Source of the DNA: Viridilinea sp964592425
Lineage (GTDB): Bacteria; Chloroflexota; Chloroflexia; Chloroflexales; Chloroflexaceae
NCBI GenBank assembly: GCA_964592425.1
Contig: CAZQCG010000022.1
Coordinates: 15,663 to 79,662 of the forward strand
Reading direction: 5' to 3'
Length of the DNA stretch: 64,000 bases
The notes beneath the pieces were generated by a model, which had not been told where the DNA came from, did no database searches, and saw only the letters and a program-made list of their open reading frames with translations. Within the stretch, counting starts at the first letter, position 1, and each line of letters begins with the position of its first letter. This document shows positions 44,157-53,548 of this stretch, piece by piece. Made by a program: the position numbers and the translations under genes.

Positions 44157-45968
44157 TCAACGTAACCCGGCGACGATTTCGCTGCGCCCGTCATTGTTGA
44201 GGTCGAGCAGGGCCAGTTGTTGCCAGCAGCCCGGGGCAGAGCGCCATTCAAGCTGGAAGCCCCAGCCGTGCCAGCGCCAGACGCTGAGGCTGGTGGCCGG
44301 TTGATCCGCTGCTGCGTGGCCCTCCAGCACCACCAGTTCATTCCGCCCGTCGCCCTCAAGGTCGGCCAGGGCGAACTCGCGGATGGGCTGTGGTGTGGCT
44401 GAACCGCCCCAGATGATGCGGTAACGTCCGCCGCGCCAGCCCAGCAGGTAGGGTTGGGTGTGGAATACCCCGGTGGCGTCAGGCTGTTCGAGCAAGAGCA
44501 GTAACTCCGTTCGCCCATCGTCGTTGGGGTCGCCTACGGCCATACGCGTAAAGCGCCAGGCCGGGTCTTCGTTGCGCCAGAGGAGGTTTGCACTGGCTTC
44601 CGGCCCATCACGCAGGGTGACGACTCCTGCGACATCCAGGGTGGCCCAGAGGGGCACCCCGTCGCCGCGCAGGTCGGCGGCGCTGTAGGTGGCTGGCACC
44701 GGGAATCTCGGTGTGGCCTCAAGCGATAGTGGTTGGCCGGCTGCGCCGTCCCAGTGCCATGCCTGGGCCGTACAGAGTGGGGTGGCCGTTGCTTGCTCGA
44801 TTGAGGGCGGTAGTGCGCCTGGTTCGCTTGCTGCTGTGGCCGGGTCTGGGCTAGCCAGGATGGCCAGGGCGGCCCGGCCCTCGGTGGAGGTAGGCGCAAG
44901 GGCTGTGGTCCGTCCGCCAGCAGTGGCAACTGGCGCGGCGGAGACCATGGCCACCCCGTCGCGGTCGAGCAGCACGCGCAGGACTGCCCCGCTACTGAGG
45001 GTCGGGTCGGCGGGGGCGTCGAAGATGAAGTTGCCCAAAGAGTAGGCCACGAAGCCATGACGGCCACCCGCCTCGATCACTGTGGCGGGCTGCAACACAT
45101 GGGGGTGGGCTCCGAGCACCAGATCTGCGCCGGCGGCGACCAGGCGTGCTGCCCAGGCGCGCTGGCGTACCGAGGGTGTGCCACTGTATTCGGCACCCCA
45201 ATGGCTCAGCACCACCACCAGGTCGGCCTGGTCGCGTATACTCGCTATGGCCGCCAGGGCGCGCTCACTGAGCCAGGCGCGCCCGGCAGGACATACGGTG
45301 CCATTTGAGCCACAGGCCACGAAATCGGGATTGCTCCAGGCGCTGTCGCCGGGACGAGCGAGGCCGGTCGCGGGATCGGCGGGGTCGCGCACATCGTTGA
45401 AGGCCAGCAGGGCAATGCGCAGGCCGGCCCGTTCCAGCCAGAGCGGGCTGAGGGCAGCCTGCTCATTCGTAGCGGCCCCCAGGGGCGTCACACCCGCTGT
45501 ATGGAGCGTCGCCAGGGTCTCTGCCAGGCCGATCGGGCCGGCATCAAGGGTGTGGTTGTTGGCCAGGCCCAGGCCGCTGAAGCCGGCTGTGCGCAGGGCC
45601 GGGGCAAGCTCGGGTGCCGCAAGCAGGCGGTACGGCCCCGGTCGCACCAGCTCGTGTCGCGCACTCAGAGGGCTCTCCAGGTTGCCAAGGGCCAGATCGC
45701 CGTCCAGCAGGTCGCCCAGGCTAGCAAAGGGAGCAGCAGGGCCGTCGCGCTCAACCAGCCCGGCCACGCCACGGGCCAGCATCACATCGCCGACTGCCCG
45801 CAGATCAAGGGTCGGCCCACCCGTCCAGCCAGGCCGGGTGTAGAGCTGCTGCCAGCCAGAGTCGGCCTGCGGCACCGGGGTGGTACCGCAGGCTGTCAGC
45901 AGGACGAGCAGGGTGATCCACAGCAAGTTGAGCGGCGGATCAGCCCGTACCTTGTGGTTCGTAGACAC
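44157..45968 (-). CDS. CapA-family (PGA_cap) lipoprotein with C-terminal FG-GAP-like repeats
   Basis: CapA/PgsA-type proteins are metallophosphatase-like factors tied to polyglutamate capsule or to cell-surface hydrolysis. GTG 45968, with CGGAG eight bases upstream, starts a lipoprotein signal ending LLTACG. The CapA domain shows the metal motifs GDVMLARG, GNLESPLS, LANNHTLDAG, SHWGAEY and GAHPHVLQ (about residues 60-310). The C-terminal 200 residues hold three Asp-rich loops (GDPNDDGRTE, DLEGDGRNE, DLNNDGRSE) typical of calcium-binding FG-GAP/VCBS propeller blades. No pgsB/pgsC genes are near. It follows the DUF3160 gene by 22 bp and is probably cotranscribed. Confidence 0.88.
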   Translation of the reverse strand: MSTNHKVRADPPLNLLWITLLVLLTACGTTPVPQADSGWQQLYTRPGWTGGPTLDLRAVGDVMLARGVAGLVERDGPAAPFASLGDLLDGDLALGNLESPLSARHELVRPGPYRLLAAPELAPALRTAGFSGLGLANNHTLDAGPIGLAETLATLHTAGVTPLGAATNEQAALSPLWLERAGLRIALLAFNDVRDPADPATGLARPGDSAWSNPDFVACGSNGTVCPAGRAWLSERALAAIASIRDQADLVVVLSHWGAEYSGTPSVRQRAWAARLVAAGADLVLGAHPHVLQPATVIEAGGRHGFVAYSLGNFIFDAPADPTLSSGAVLRVLLDRDGVAMVSAAPVATAGGRTTALAPTSTEGRAALAILASPDPATAASEPGALPPSIEQATATPLCTAQAWHWDGAAGQPLSLEATPRFPVPATYSAADLRGDGVPLWATLDVAGVVTLRDGPEASANLLWRNEDPAWRFTRMAVGDPNDDGRTELLLLLEQPDATGVFHTQPYLLGWRGGRYRIIWGGSATPQPIREFALADLEGDGRNELVVLEGHAAADQPATSLSVWRWHGWGFQLEWRSAPGCWQQLALLDLNNDGRSEIVAGLR

Positions 45969-45990
45969 CTCCACAGCTCCGCACGAAGAC

Positions 45991-48663
45991 CTACGGCGTC
46001 TGCCAGGACGGCGGGGCCGCCGGGTCGAGCACAATCTGCTCGATCTGCCAGCCTTCCGGGCCACGGCGCATGCTGTAGGTGACATCGAGCGTGTAGGGCG
46101 GGCGTACGCCGATCAATTCCGGCTCGCCCTGGGCCTGCTCGGCGAAGTAGGGTGAACCACGGTAGAGCTCGTCGCTCCAGCGCTCGCGGGTGGTCACCAC
46201 GGCCTGTTCGGCGTCCACCTGGTCGAAGGAGCGTAGCTCCAGTTCCAGGAGCTTCTGACCGACGAACTGCCCTTCGGCCTTCAGCTGGTCAATGTAGCGT
46301 TGGGTATCGGCCAACTCGGTCGGGCCAAGGAAAGGGCTGACCGGGTCGCTGCTGGTGTACCAGAGGGCCTGCACCAGGGCTTCATTGAAGCGGCGGATGG
46401 TTGTGGCCAGCTCGGCATCGCCACCCTGCGCAACGATGTAGCTGCTGGTCCAGCCAGCCAGAGGCGGGGCCTCGCCGGCGTCAAGCATCGCCCGCCAGTC
46501 CTCGTCGGTCAGGCGTTCGCCGAGTGGCTGGGTAAATTCGTAGTGGGAGAAGACGCCACCTCTGGTCAGCACCAGCCGCCCGGCGATCGGGGCGACGACG
46601 GCGATCTCAAAGATGCGCCCGACGCCATTCTGCAAAACCACGCCCTCGTTGGCATTGGTGGCGATGTCGGCGACTACGGCGGCCTGCAGCGGCTCACCAC
46701 CGGCAGGGCTGCCGCCGCGGCCCTGGTAGAAGCCCTCATCATCGGCGGCGAAAGTCAGGCCTTCAAGTTCGGCACCGTAGAAGCGAATAAACTCATAGTC
46801 GTCTTCACTCAAGGTTTCGCCACGCAACTCGCGCTCGGCCATACCCTGCAAGCGCTCGGCGATCAGCGCCATCGCCTCAAGCGCGGCTGCGTCGGCCTCG
46901 TCAAGCAGGCCGCGCTGTTCCAGCCCTGCGCTGGTCATACGGCTGAGCGCGGCCACGCGGGCGAAGAGCTCGGGCACCGGCTCGACATAACCTCTGGCCC
47001 GTTCAGGCTCGGGCGGCTCGAGCGAGTCGTAGCCACGCTCGACATAGACCTGCTTGGCGTAGAGGATGGTGTCGCGTTTCAGCTCAGTCCACGAGCCAAG
47101 CGCCGTTGTAAGCTGCTTGTCCTGCCATGCCGGCGAGCGCATAAACTGGGGGTAGCCAGTCTCAACCGGCTCCAGCAGCGGGCGCAGACTGTGAATCCAG
47201 CTCCAGTAGAGGTTCTGGTTCCAGACCTCGTCGCTGTAGCTGGCAAAGCTGCGGCGCAACTCCTCCATTTGGGCCAGGTACTCGGGATAGGCAGTGGCCC
47301 CTGCGTCAAGGGCGTACTGCAGGGCATTCGCCGAGCCAAGGGCGGCGAAGAAGTCAAGTGAGCTGGGCATACCGCGCAAGGGCACCTGCGGATCGACGAG
47401 TTGCTGGAAGACAAAGGCATCGGGCACAAAACGCTGGCCCATCAGGCGCAGCCCTCTGGTCTGCTCAAGGGGTGTGCCGGGGACGCTAACCATGCCCATG
47501 ATCGCCGGGGCGCGCAAGGCTTCGGCGGCAGCACGAAAGGCGGCAAACTTCTGCTCATCAAGCAGATCCTGGGCCGTGGTGGCCTCGCCATAGGCGGTTG
47601 TAAGGGCCTGGCCGTACTCTTTGGGCGTCAGGTCGTCGCTGCGGCCCACAAAAAAGACCGTCGGCTCATAGATCGCTGTCCAGAGCTCGGCAGCAGGCAT
47701 AGCCTCGACCAGCGTCTGGCGGAAAGCCTGGGTGAGCAGGGCGGCCTGGCGGGTCTCGGTCTCGTCATCGACCCGGAAGGTCATGCGCCCGTGCCACATC
47801 ATAGCGCGGAAGTAGCGGCCCAGCTCTTCGCTTGTGGTGTAGTGACCCCGCGGCACATATTGGCTCCAGTCTTCGCCGCGCGGGTAGGCTGGGAAGATCG
47901 CCGAGGGGCCGAGGCCGCTATGGGCCTCAATCGCGGCCAGGTCGGGCTCAGCCAGGTCACGTAGGCCCTCCGGCAGCTCCCAGGTCGGGTCGAGCAGCTT
48001 GAGGGCGACGGCGAAATAGGCGGCGTTGCGCCGGGCTGCCTCGGCCCAGGTGGTGCCAGCCAGGGCTTCGTACTGGGCCACCGAGCTGCGCAACAGGGCC
48101 GCATCGAGGCTGGTGAGCATCGGCAGGAAGCTCTGCTGCTCGGCGCGGCGCAGGGTCTTGTCGAAGAGCAGGTGGTAGACATGCAGCAACGAGTCGGAGC
48201 TGACGAAGATCGGCAGGTTGTCGTAGCGCGCCCGTTCGTAGAGCTCGTAGAACTCCTGGGTCGTGCCGGGGTTGACCACGAAGCCATTGCGGGCAATTGC
48301 CTCACGCTGGGCCGGGCTAAGCAGGTCGGCCAGGATGACATTGCTCAGGTCGGGTGCAAGCGGCTCGGCCTGCACATTGGCAGCGGCATTGACCGGGCGC
48401 GGGCTGAAGGGGGCAAAGCCGGGGCCACTGGCGCTGCGCAGGCCAGCGGGCAGGGCCACAACCGGCAGGATCAACCCATCGGCGCTGAGCCCGGCCAGCG
48501 GGGTTGGGCCGGGCGACGGGTCGGCGCTGGCGGGGGTTGTTGAGGGCTTCGCTGCTGGTGCAGCGCTTGGCGTAGGCGGCGGCGGCGGATTGGACGGGCT
48601 ACAGGCCCCCAGGCCAAGCCCAACGATCAAGAGCAGGATGGGGAGCCGACGTACAGATTGCAT
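45991..48663 (-). CDS. DUF3160-family lipoprotein
   Basis: I recognise the DUF3160 style but no function is known. ATG 48663, with GGGAGG upstream, gives 890 residues. The signal peptide ends in LGACS (lipobox), followed by a Pro/Ser/Ala linker of about 45 residues. The body is a large helical domain beginning VILADLLSPAQREAIARNGF, with FVSSDSLLHVYHLLFDKTLR and many Trp/Tyr-rich segments. The region GRIFEIAVVAPIAGRLVLTRGGVFSHYEF near residue 720 looks beta-rich. It is probably exposed on the cell surface. It is cotranscribed with the CapA-like gene and divergent from the cyclase gene. Confidence 0.85.
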   Translation of the reverse strand: MQSVRRLPILLLIVGLGLGACSPSNPPPPPTPSAAPAAKPSTTPASADPSPGPTPLAGLSADGLILPVVALPAGLRSASGPGFAPFSPRPVNAAANVQAEPLAPDLSNVILADLLSPAQREAIARNGFVVNPGTTQEFYELYERARYDNLPIFVSSDSLLHVYHLLFDKTLRRAEQQSFLPMLTSLDAALLRSSVAQYEALAGTTWAEAARRNAAYFAVALKLLDPTWELPEGLRDLAEPDLAAIEAHSGLGPSAIFPAYPRGEDWSQYVPRGHYTTSEELGRYFRAMMWHGRMTFRVDDETETRQAALLTQAFRQTLVEAMPAAELWTAIYEPTVFFVGRSDDLTPKEYGQALTTAYGEATTAQDLLDEQKFAAFRAAAEALRAPAIMGMVSVPGTPLEQTRGLRLMGQRFVPDAFVFQQLVDPQVPLRGMPSSLDFFAALGSANALQYALDAGATAYPEYLAQMEELRRSFASYSDEVWNQNLYWSWIHSLRPLLEPVETGYPQFMRSPAWQDKQLTTALGSWTELKRDTILYAKQVYVERGYDSLEPPEPERARGYVEPVPELFARVAALSRMTSAGLEQRGLLDEADAAALEAMALIAERLQGMAERELRGETLSEDDYEFIRFYGAELEGLTFAADDEGFYQGRGGSPAGGEPLQAAVVADIATNANEGVVLQNGVGRIFEIAVVAPIAGRLVLTRGGVFSHYEFTQPLGERLTDEDWRAMLDAGEAPPLAGWTSSYIVAQGGDAELATTIRRFNEALVQALWYTSSDPVSPFLGPTELADTQRYIDQLKAEGQFVGQKLLELELRSFDQVDAEQAVVTTRERWSDELYRGSPYFAEQAQGEPELIGVRPPYTLDVTYSMRRGPEGWQIEQIVLDPAAPPSWQTP

Positions 48664-48687
48664 AAGACCTCCCGGGCGTAGCTCCGT

Positions 48688-48694
48688 TATAATA
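48688..48694. promoter_or_regulatory. Overlapping divergent -10 elements
   Basis: TTATAATA reads TATAAT on the plus strand (toward the cyclase) and TATTAT on the minus strand (toward DUF3160). Neither has a good -35, so both promoters may need activators or may exclude each other. Confidence 0.35.
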
Positions 48695-48770
48695 GATCTA
48701 ACACCCTCCACACAAGCGCAGTGTAGCACGCGCATGAAACAGGACGGCACAGCCCGTCATATGGAGCGGC

Positions 48771-51700
48771 ATGGCCCTATCCAAGCACAACTTTTCCCTG
48801 GTGGAGTTGGCCGCGCTCAAGCTGCGCCTGGAACGCTACCTCGGCTCTGAGTTGGCCGCCGAGGTGACCGCCAGCGCCGCGCCTGAGCAGGCGCTCTTCC
48901 TGGCGGCCTCGCAGTTGGGCAGTAGCCTCTATGCCGTTTCGACCTACCTGCCGCGGCGGCTGGTGGCGCGTCAGCTTGCCACAGCCGATGCGGGGCCCTG
49001 GCTGGAGTGGGTTGAGGGAGCCTTGCTCCTGGCCGATGTGAGCGGCTCGACGGCCCTGGCCGAGCGCTTGAGCGTGCTGGGGCGCGAGGGGACGGAGGTG
49101 GTCACCGAGACGCTCAACTGCTATTTTGGGACGATGATCACGATCATTGAGCAGGCCGGAGGCGATCTGCTGACCTTTGGCGGTGACGCACTGCTGGTGC
49201 TCTTCGCGGGGGCTGAGGCGGCCCGTGCGGCAACCACGACTGCGCTAAAGCTGCTGGCTAAGCTGGAGGGCTTTGTGCGCGAGGTGCCCGGCATCGGCAG
49301 TTTTCCTCTGGCTATGCATATCGGCGTTGAAGCCGGCCCGGTCGCTCTGGTTAGCGCGGGGCTGCTCCAGGCCCTGCGTTACAGCGCCATGGGCCGCACG
49401 GTGCATCAGGTGGCCTGCGCCGAGGGCTACAGCACCCATGGCGAACTGGTGCTCGGCCCGCGGGCATGGGCCATGCTGGCTGACGATGCCGTGGGTGAGC
49501 CGCTTGAGGCCGGTTTTGTGCGCGTGCGAACCCTCGCCCGGCCAGCCGTAGCCCAGCCGGATGCCGCACTGCTTGCGCCTCTGCCCAGCTTCACCCTGGC
49601 CACGCTTGACGAGCTGGCCCGCAGGCTCGACCGTACCAGCCCCTACCTGCCGGCCCACCTGCTGGCCCGCATTCTGGCCGATCCTACCCGCCCCTCGGTC
49701 GAGGCCGACCTGCGCCCGGTGAGTGTGCTCTTCGCCCAGATCAGTGGCCTGGGCGACCTGGTTGAGCGTCTGGCGCCCGCAACGGCCGCTGCTGTGGTTG
49801 ATGCTTTTTTGCGTCCGCTCCACGCGCTGATCACGCGCCTGGGCGGCGTGATCAATAAGCTCGATCTGGCCGAAGAGGGCGATAAGCTGCTGGCGGTCTT
49901 CGGGGCCCCCATCGCCTACGAGGATCATGCCGAGCGGGCCGCCCGTGCCGCCCTGCTGATGATCGACGAGGGTCGGCAGATGATCAGCCAGAGCCTGCGT
50001 GAGCTGATCGGGGCCGAACATGCGGCGCTGGCCCGGCTGCGTTTTCGCATCGGCCTGAACACCGGCAATGTCTTTGCTGGCAATGTTGGCAGTACGGAGC
50101 GGAAAGAGTATACGGTGATGGGCGACGCGGTGAATGTGGCCGCCCGCGTGATGACGGCTACCGCCTGGGGCGAGGTGCGTTGCTCGGCGGCGACTGCCAG
50201 GCTGGTGCGCCACGTCGTCAGCCTGGACGACCCGCAGAGCGTGCTGGTCAAAGGTAAACAAGAGCCGCTGGCCTTGCTGCGCCTGGTGGGGCTGCACGAA
50301 GTTGCTGGCACCGACCAGGATCTGCCACTGATCGGGCGCGAAGGGGAGTTGCGCTGGTTGCGTGAGCGGCTGGCGGCGGCGGCTGGCGGGCGCGGCCAGG
50401 TCGTGCGGGTGCGCGGCGAGGCGGGGATTGGCAAATCGCGCCTGGGGGCGGCCCTCTGCGGCGAAGTGCAGACGCGGGTGATCAGTGTGCGCTGTCTGGA
50501 CTATAACCGCACCATTCCCTACACGCCCTGGGGTGAAGTGCTGCGTGAGCTGTGCGCAATCAGCGCCGGCGATAGCCAGGCTGTGCGGATCAACCGGCTG
50601 AGCGCCGTGCTCAATGAGGCCGGGCTGGTGGCTGAGGACTGGCTGCCACTGCTGGCTGAGCTGGCCCATATCGACGTGCCGAGCAATGCGATCATGCGCA
50701 CCCTTGATCCCGCTCAGCGCCAGGAGCGGCGCTTCGAGCTGATTACGGCGCTGCTGGCGGCGACGGCCCGGCGCACGGCACCTCTGCTGCTGCTGCTCGA
50801 CAATCTGCACTGGGCCGACCATGTTTCGCTTGATCTCTGGCAGTACGTTGCCGCCCATCTCGCCGATGCGCCCATCCTGCTGCTGGGCCTGCACCGGGGG
50901 ATGCTCGCTTGGGGCAGCGGCCACCAGGAGGACAACGCCGAGGTGATCGAGCTTGGCCCGCTTGATGCTGCCGCCAGCGCTACCCTGCTGGCAACTCTGG
51001 CCGAGCCTGCTGCGCTCAACACCGAGTTGCGCGAACGCCTGGTCGCCCGTGCTGCCGGCAATCCGCTCTTTCTCGAAGAATTGCTGCGGGCCGTTGAGCG
51101 CGAGCCGGAGGCCCTTGATGCCCTGCCCGACAGTCTGAGCGGTCTGTTGCTGGCCCGCATCGATCGGCTCGACGAGCCTTCACGCACCCTCCTGCGCCTG
51201 GCCGCCGTGGTTGGCCAGCGCTTCCCGCTCAGCATTGTGCAGTCGATCCAGGTCGAAGATATAGATGCCCTGGTGCGTCGTCTGGTTCAGCTTGAGTACG
51301 AGGAATTGACGGCGACCGAACGTGAGCGGCCCGAGCGTATTCACCTCTTCCGCCAGGCCCTGGTGCAAGAGGTCGCCTACCAGAGTCTGCTCTATGCCCG
51401 CCGCCGCGAACTGCACCGGCGCATCGCCGAGCATCTGGAGGCGCTGCACGCCAGCGAGTTGAGCCAGGTGCGCGGCCAGTACAGCGGTGGCCTGGTGCAG
51501 ATCGGACGCAACGGCTCCCTGCTCAGTCGGGCGACCCGTGCCGGCGGCAGCATCATCTTCCTGCTGGCCCATCACTACCGCCACAGCGACCAGGCCGAGC
51601 GAGCCTTGCCCTACCTGCTGCTGGCCGGGCATATCGCCCGTGATGACCACGCCAACGACCAGGCGATACAGCACTACCGCTGGGCGCTCGCTATTCTGGG

Positions 51701-53123
51701 CGAACGGCGCAACGATCCACGCAGCTGGGAGGCCCGCGAAGCCCTGGGCGATGTCCTCTGCATCCTTGGGCGCTACGAAGAGGCTTTTCACGAGTATGCG
51801 ACCATCTTGACGCCCGCCGAGGCGGGTGAGGCTCTGGTACTGCCTCCGTCGGTCGAGGCCGAGACCCTACGCAGTTGGGGGGACGCCCTGGAGAAGCAGG
51901 GGCGCTACCAGGAAGCCCTCGATCGCCTGCGTGCTGCTGAGACGATCTGCCGTGAGCATCTTGACGCCGTGCCGCCCCTGCTCATCTCGGCGATCTACGC
52001 CGATATGGGTCAGGTTTTGCGCCGCCTTGGGGCGCTTGACGAGGCCCTGGCGATGGCCAGAAGCGGCCTGGCCCGCCTGCGCAACGACCGGCGCAGCAGC
52101 GAGGATGAGCGCATCGAGGCCGACCTGCAACAGCTGCTCGGTACGCTCTATGCCATGCGCGGCGACTATGGCGAGGCCCGCTTCCACTTCGAGAATGCCC
52201 TGGCGGCCCAGGAGGCCATCGACGACCTCTACGGCTGTGCTCGCTCACACAACAACCTGGGCTACCTGGCCCAGTACACCAGCAACTATGCCCTGGCCGT
52301 ACGCCACTATGGCGAGGCTGAAACACTTGCCCGCAAGATCAGCGCGAAGTATGTGCTCAGCAGTGTGCTGCTCAACGCGGCCTACGGCTATTACCGCCTC
52401 GACCGTTATGCCGAGGCCGAAGAGGCTTGCTGCGACGCTCTGGCGCTCTGTAGCGAGATGGGCGACCAGCTCGGCGTGGCCCAGGCCGCCGACACTCTCG
52501 GCCTGATCGCCTATAGCCGCGGAGCCTATGCTGAGGCGATCAGCGCCTACGCCAAGGCCCTGGCGATCTATCGCAGCCAACAGAGCACCTACCAGGAAGG
52601 CAACACGCTGGCGATGCTGGCTATGGCCCACAGTGCTGCCGGTACACCTGATCTGGCCACAACCTACGCCGAGCAGGCCCTGGCCCTGGCCCGTCAGACT
52701 CAGGTGCCCCAACTTGAGACCGAAGCCCTGGCGGCCCTGGCTGAGGCCACCCTGGCCCGCGTGCTGACTGGCAGCGTTGCCCACCCCGACCAGACGATAC
52801 TCCTGCTCGAAGCAGCCGAACTGGCCCACAGCGCCGCCAATGTTGCGGCACGCCTGGGCAGCAAGCTCGACCAGGGCATCGCCCTGCGCCTTCAGGGCGA
52901 GATCGCCGCCCAGCGTGGCGAGCCCTTTATGCCCGACTTTCTTAATGCGCTCAGCCTGCTTGAGCGTGCCGGGAGCGCCTTTGAGACGGCTCGGGCTCAG
53001 GCGCGCCTGGGGGCCGCCCTGGCCACCACTGGTGATCCGGCTGCCGCTAGTTACCTACTTCAGGCCGTTGCAACGTTTAAGCGCATAGGGGCCGACGGCG
53101 AGCTCCGCCGTAGCGGCATATAA
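48771..53123 (+). CDS. Tandem class III cyclase / AAA / TPR signalling protein, soluble adenylyl cyclase-like
   Basis: This 1450-residue cytosolic protein has two class III cyclase domains (about 82-235 and 312-480), a STAND-like P-loop NTPase (Walker A GEAGIGKSR at 549-557, GREGEL at its entry) and a long TPR region from about 920. Domain 1 carries both metal aspartates (Asp89, Asp139) but has Thr135, His212 and Cys216 where the adenine-reading Lys and the transition-state Asn/Arg belong. Domain 2 has Gln323 at the first Asp position but keeps Lys363, Thr448, Asn455 and Arg459. Together they can form one complete active site with adenine specificity, as in animal ADCY10. The loop INKLDLAEEGDKLLAVFG also resembles ADCY10 C2. 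Bicarbonate sensing is plausible but unproven. Confidence 0.92.
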   Translation: MALSKHNFSLVELAALKLRLERYLGSELAAEVTASAAPEQALFLAASQLGSSLYAVSTYLPRRLVARQLATADAGPWLEWVEGALLLADVSGSTALAERLSVLGREGTEVVTETLNCYFGTMITIIEQAGGDLLTFGGDALLVLFAGAEAARAATTTALKLLAKLEGFVREVPGIGSFPLAMHIGVEAGPVALVSAGLLQALRYSAMGRTVHQVACAEGYSTHGELVLGPRAWAMLADDAVGEPLEAGFVRVRTLARPAVAQPDAALLAPLPSFTLATLDELARRLDRTSPYLPAHLLARILADPTRPSVEADLRPVSVLFAQISGLGDLVERLAPATAAAVVDAFLRPLHALITRLGGVINKLDLAEEGDKLLAVFGAPIAYEDHAERAARAALLMIDEGRQMISQSLRELIGAEHAALARLRFRIGLNTGNVFAGNVGSTERKEYTVMGDAVNVAARVMTATAWGEVRCSAATARLVRHVVSLDDPQSVLVKGKQEPLALLRLVGLHEVAGTDQDLPLIGREGELRWLRERLAAAAGGRGQVVRVRGEAGIGKSRLGAALCGEVQTRVISVRCLDYNRTIPYTPWGEVLRELCAISAGDSQAVRINRLSAVLNEAGLVAEDWLPLLAELAHIDVPSNAIMRTLDPAQRQERRFELITALLAATARRTAPLLLLLDNLHWADHVSLDLWQYVAAHLADAPILLLGLHRGMLAWGSGHQEDNAEVIELGPLDAAASATLLATLAEPAALNTELRERLVARAAGNPLFLEELLRAVEREPEALDALPDSLSGLLLARIDRLDEPSRTLLRLAAVVGQRFPLSIVQSIQVEDIDALVRRLVQLEYEELTATERERPERIHLFRQALVQEVAYQSLLYARRRELHRRIAEHLEALHASELSQVRGQYSGGLVQIGRNGSLLSRATRAGGSIIFLLAHHYRHSDQAERALPYLLLAGHIARDDHANDQAIQHYRWALAILGERRNDPRSWEAREALGDVLCILGRYEEAFHEYATILTPAEAGEALVLPPSVEAETLRSWGDALEKQGRYQEALDRLRAAETICREHLDAVPPLLISAIYADMGQVLRRLGALDEALAMARSGLARLRNDRRSSEDERIEADLQQLLGTLYAMRGDYGEARFHFENALAAQEAIDDLYGCARSHNNLGYLAQYTSNYALAVRHYGEAETLARKISAKYVLSSVLLNAAYGYYRLDRYAEAEEACCDALALCSEMGDQLGVAQAADTLGLIAYSRGAYAEAISAYAKALAIYRSQQSTYQEGNTLAMLAMAHSAAGTPDLATTYAEQALALARQTQVPQLETEALAALAEATLARVLTGSVAHPDQTILLLEAAELAHSAANVAARLGSKLDQGIALRLQGEIAAQRGEPFMPDFLNALSLLERAGSAFETARAQARLGAALATTGDPAAASYLLQAVATFKRIGADGELRRSGI

Positions 53124-53139
53124 CCAGGAAGGAAACCCC

Positions 53140-53358
53140 ATGTCACTCGAAGCCGTCCAGCAGGTGATTGGCCGCGCCGTTATCGATAGCGAGTTTCGCC
53201 AGTTGCTGATCGCCAACGCCCGCGAGGCATGCAGCGACTATGATCTCAGCGAAGAAGAGCTCGCTGCCCTCGAAGCCCTCGACTCCGCAAGCCTGCAATC
53301 ATTTGTCGGTTCGCTTGATCCGCGCCTCTCAAAGAGTGCCGGACGCGGCTTTATCTAA
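53140..53358 (+). CDS. RiPP-precursor-like small protein (Os1348/Franean1_4349 type)
   Basis: This 72-residue protein begins MSLEAVQQVIGRAVIDSEFR and continues with a nitrile-hydratase-leader-like helix pattern ending YDLSEEELAALEALD. I recall this pattern from the Os1348 and Franean1_4349 families, which are annotated as RiPP precursors or NHLP-clan leader peptides. The tail SLDPRLSKSAGRGFI would be the core and lacks Cys but has Ser residues. AGGAAGG precedes the ATG. It lies 16 bp after the cyclase gene. No complete modifying enzyme is adjacent, but the next frame encodes the end of an FAD oxidoreductase. Confidence 0.65.
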   Translation: MSLEAVQQVIGRAVIDSEFRQLLIANAREACSDYDLSEEELAALEALDSASLQSFVGSLDPRLSKSAGRGFI

Positions 53359-53535
53359 ATGGAATCACAAGCGTCTATCGGAGCGGGCGGTAGGGCCGCA
53401 GTGCGCTGTGGCCCTAATCGCACCGATATCGAGGGTCTGCTGTTAGTCGGCGCCGACACCCATCCCGGCATCGGCGTCGTCAGTGTGACAATGAGTGGCA
53501 TCAACTGCGCCCGCCATATCGCCCGCCCGCTCTGA
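53359..53535 (+). pseudogene. C-terminal remnant of a CrtI/phytoene-desaturase-like FAD oxidoreductase
   Basis: A 58-codon frame overlaps nothing annotated and starts right after the previous stop. Its second half reads IEGLLLVGADTHPG, then IGVVSVTMSGINCARHIARPL and a stop. This closely matches the conserved end of NAD(P)/FAD-dependent amine oxidases and phytoene desaturases (LYLAGAxTHPGGGVxGxxGxNAA). The first half runs through a repeat palindrome (53390-53417) and is not recognisable. The rest of the enzyme, some 450 residues, is missing, so this is a deletion remnant. Confidence 0.7.
53390..53417. repeat. Decayed GTAGGG-type palindrome
   Basis: GTAGGGCCGCAG pairs with CTGTGGCCCTAA across a TGCG loop, with one wobble and an end mismatch. 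Same family as 11591-11626. Confidence 0.5.
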
Positions 53536-53548
53536 GACAGACTCAACG

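Noticed and set aside
49245..50924. 559-aa minus-strand ORF opposite the cyclase gene
   Set aside because: His/Gln/Gly-rich shadow frame without domains or ribosome-binding site.
53359..53535. Functional small protein after the RiPP-like gene
   Set aside because: Its recognisable half is only the end of a large FAD enzyme and its start runs through a palindrome, so a remnant is more likely.
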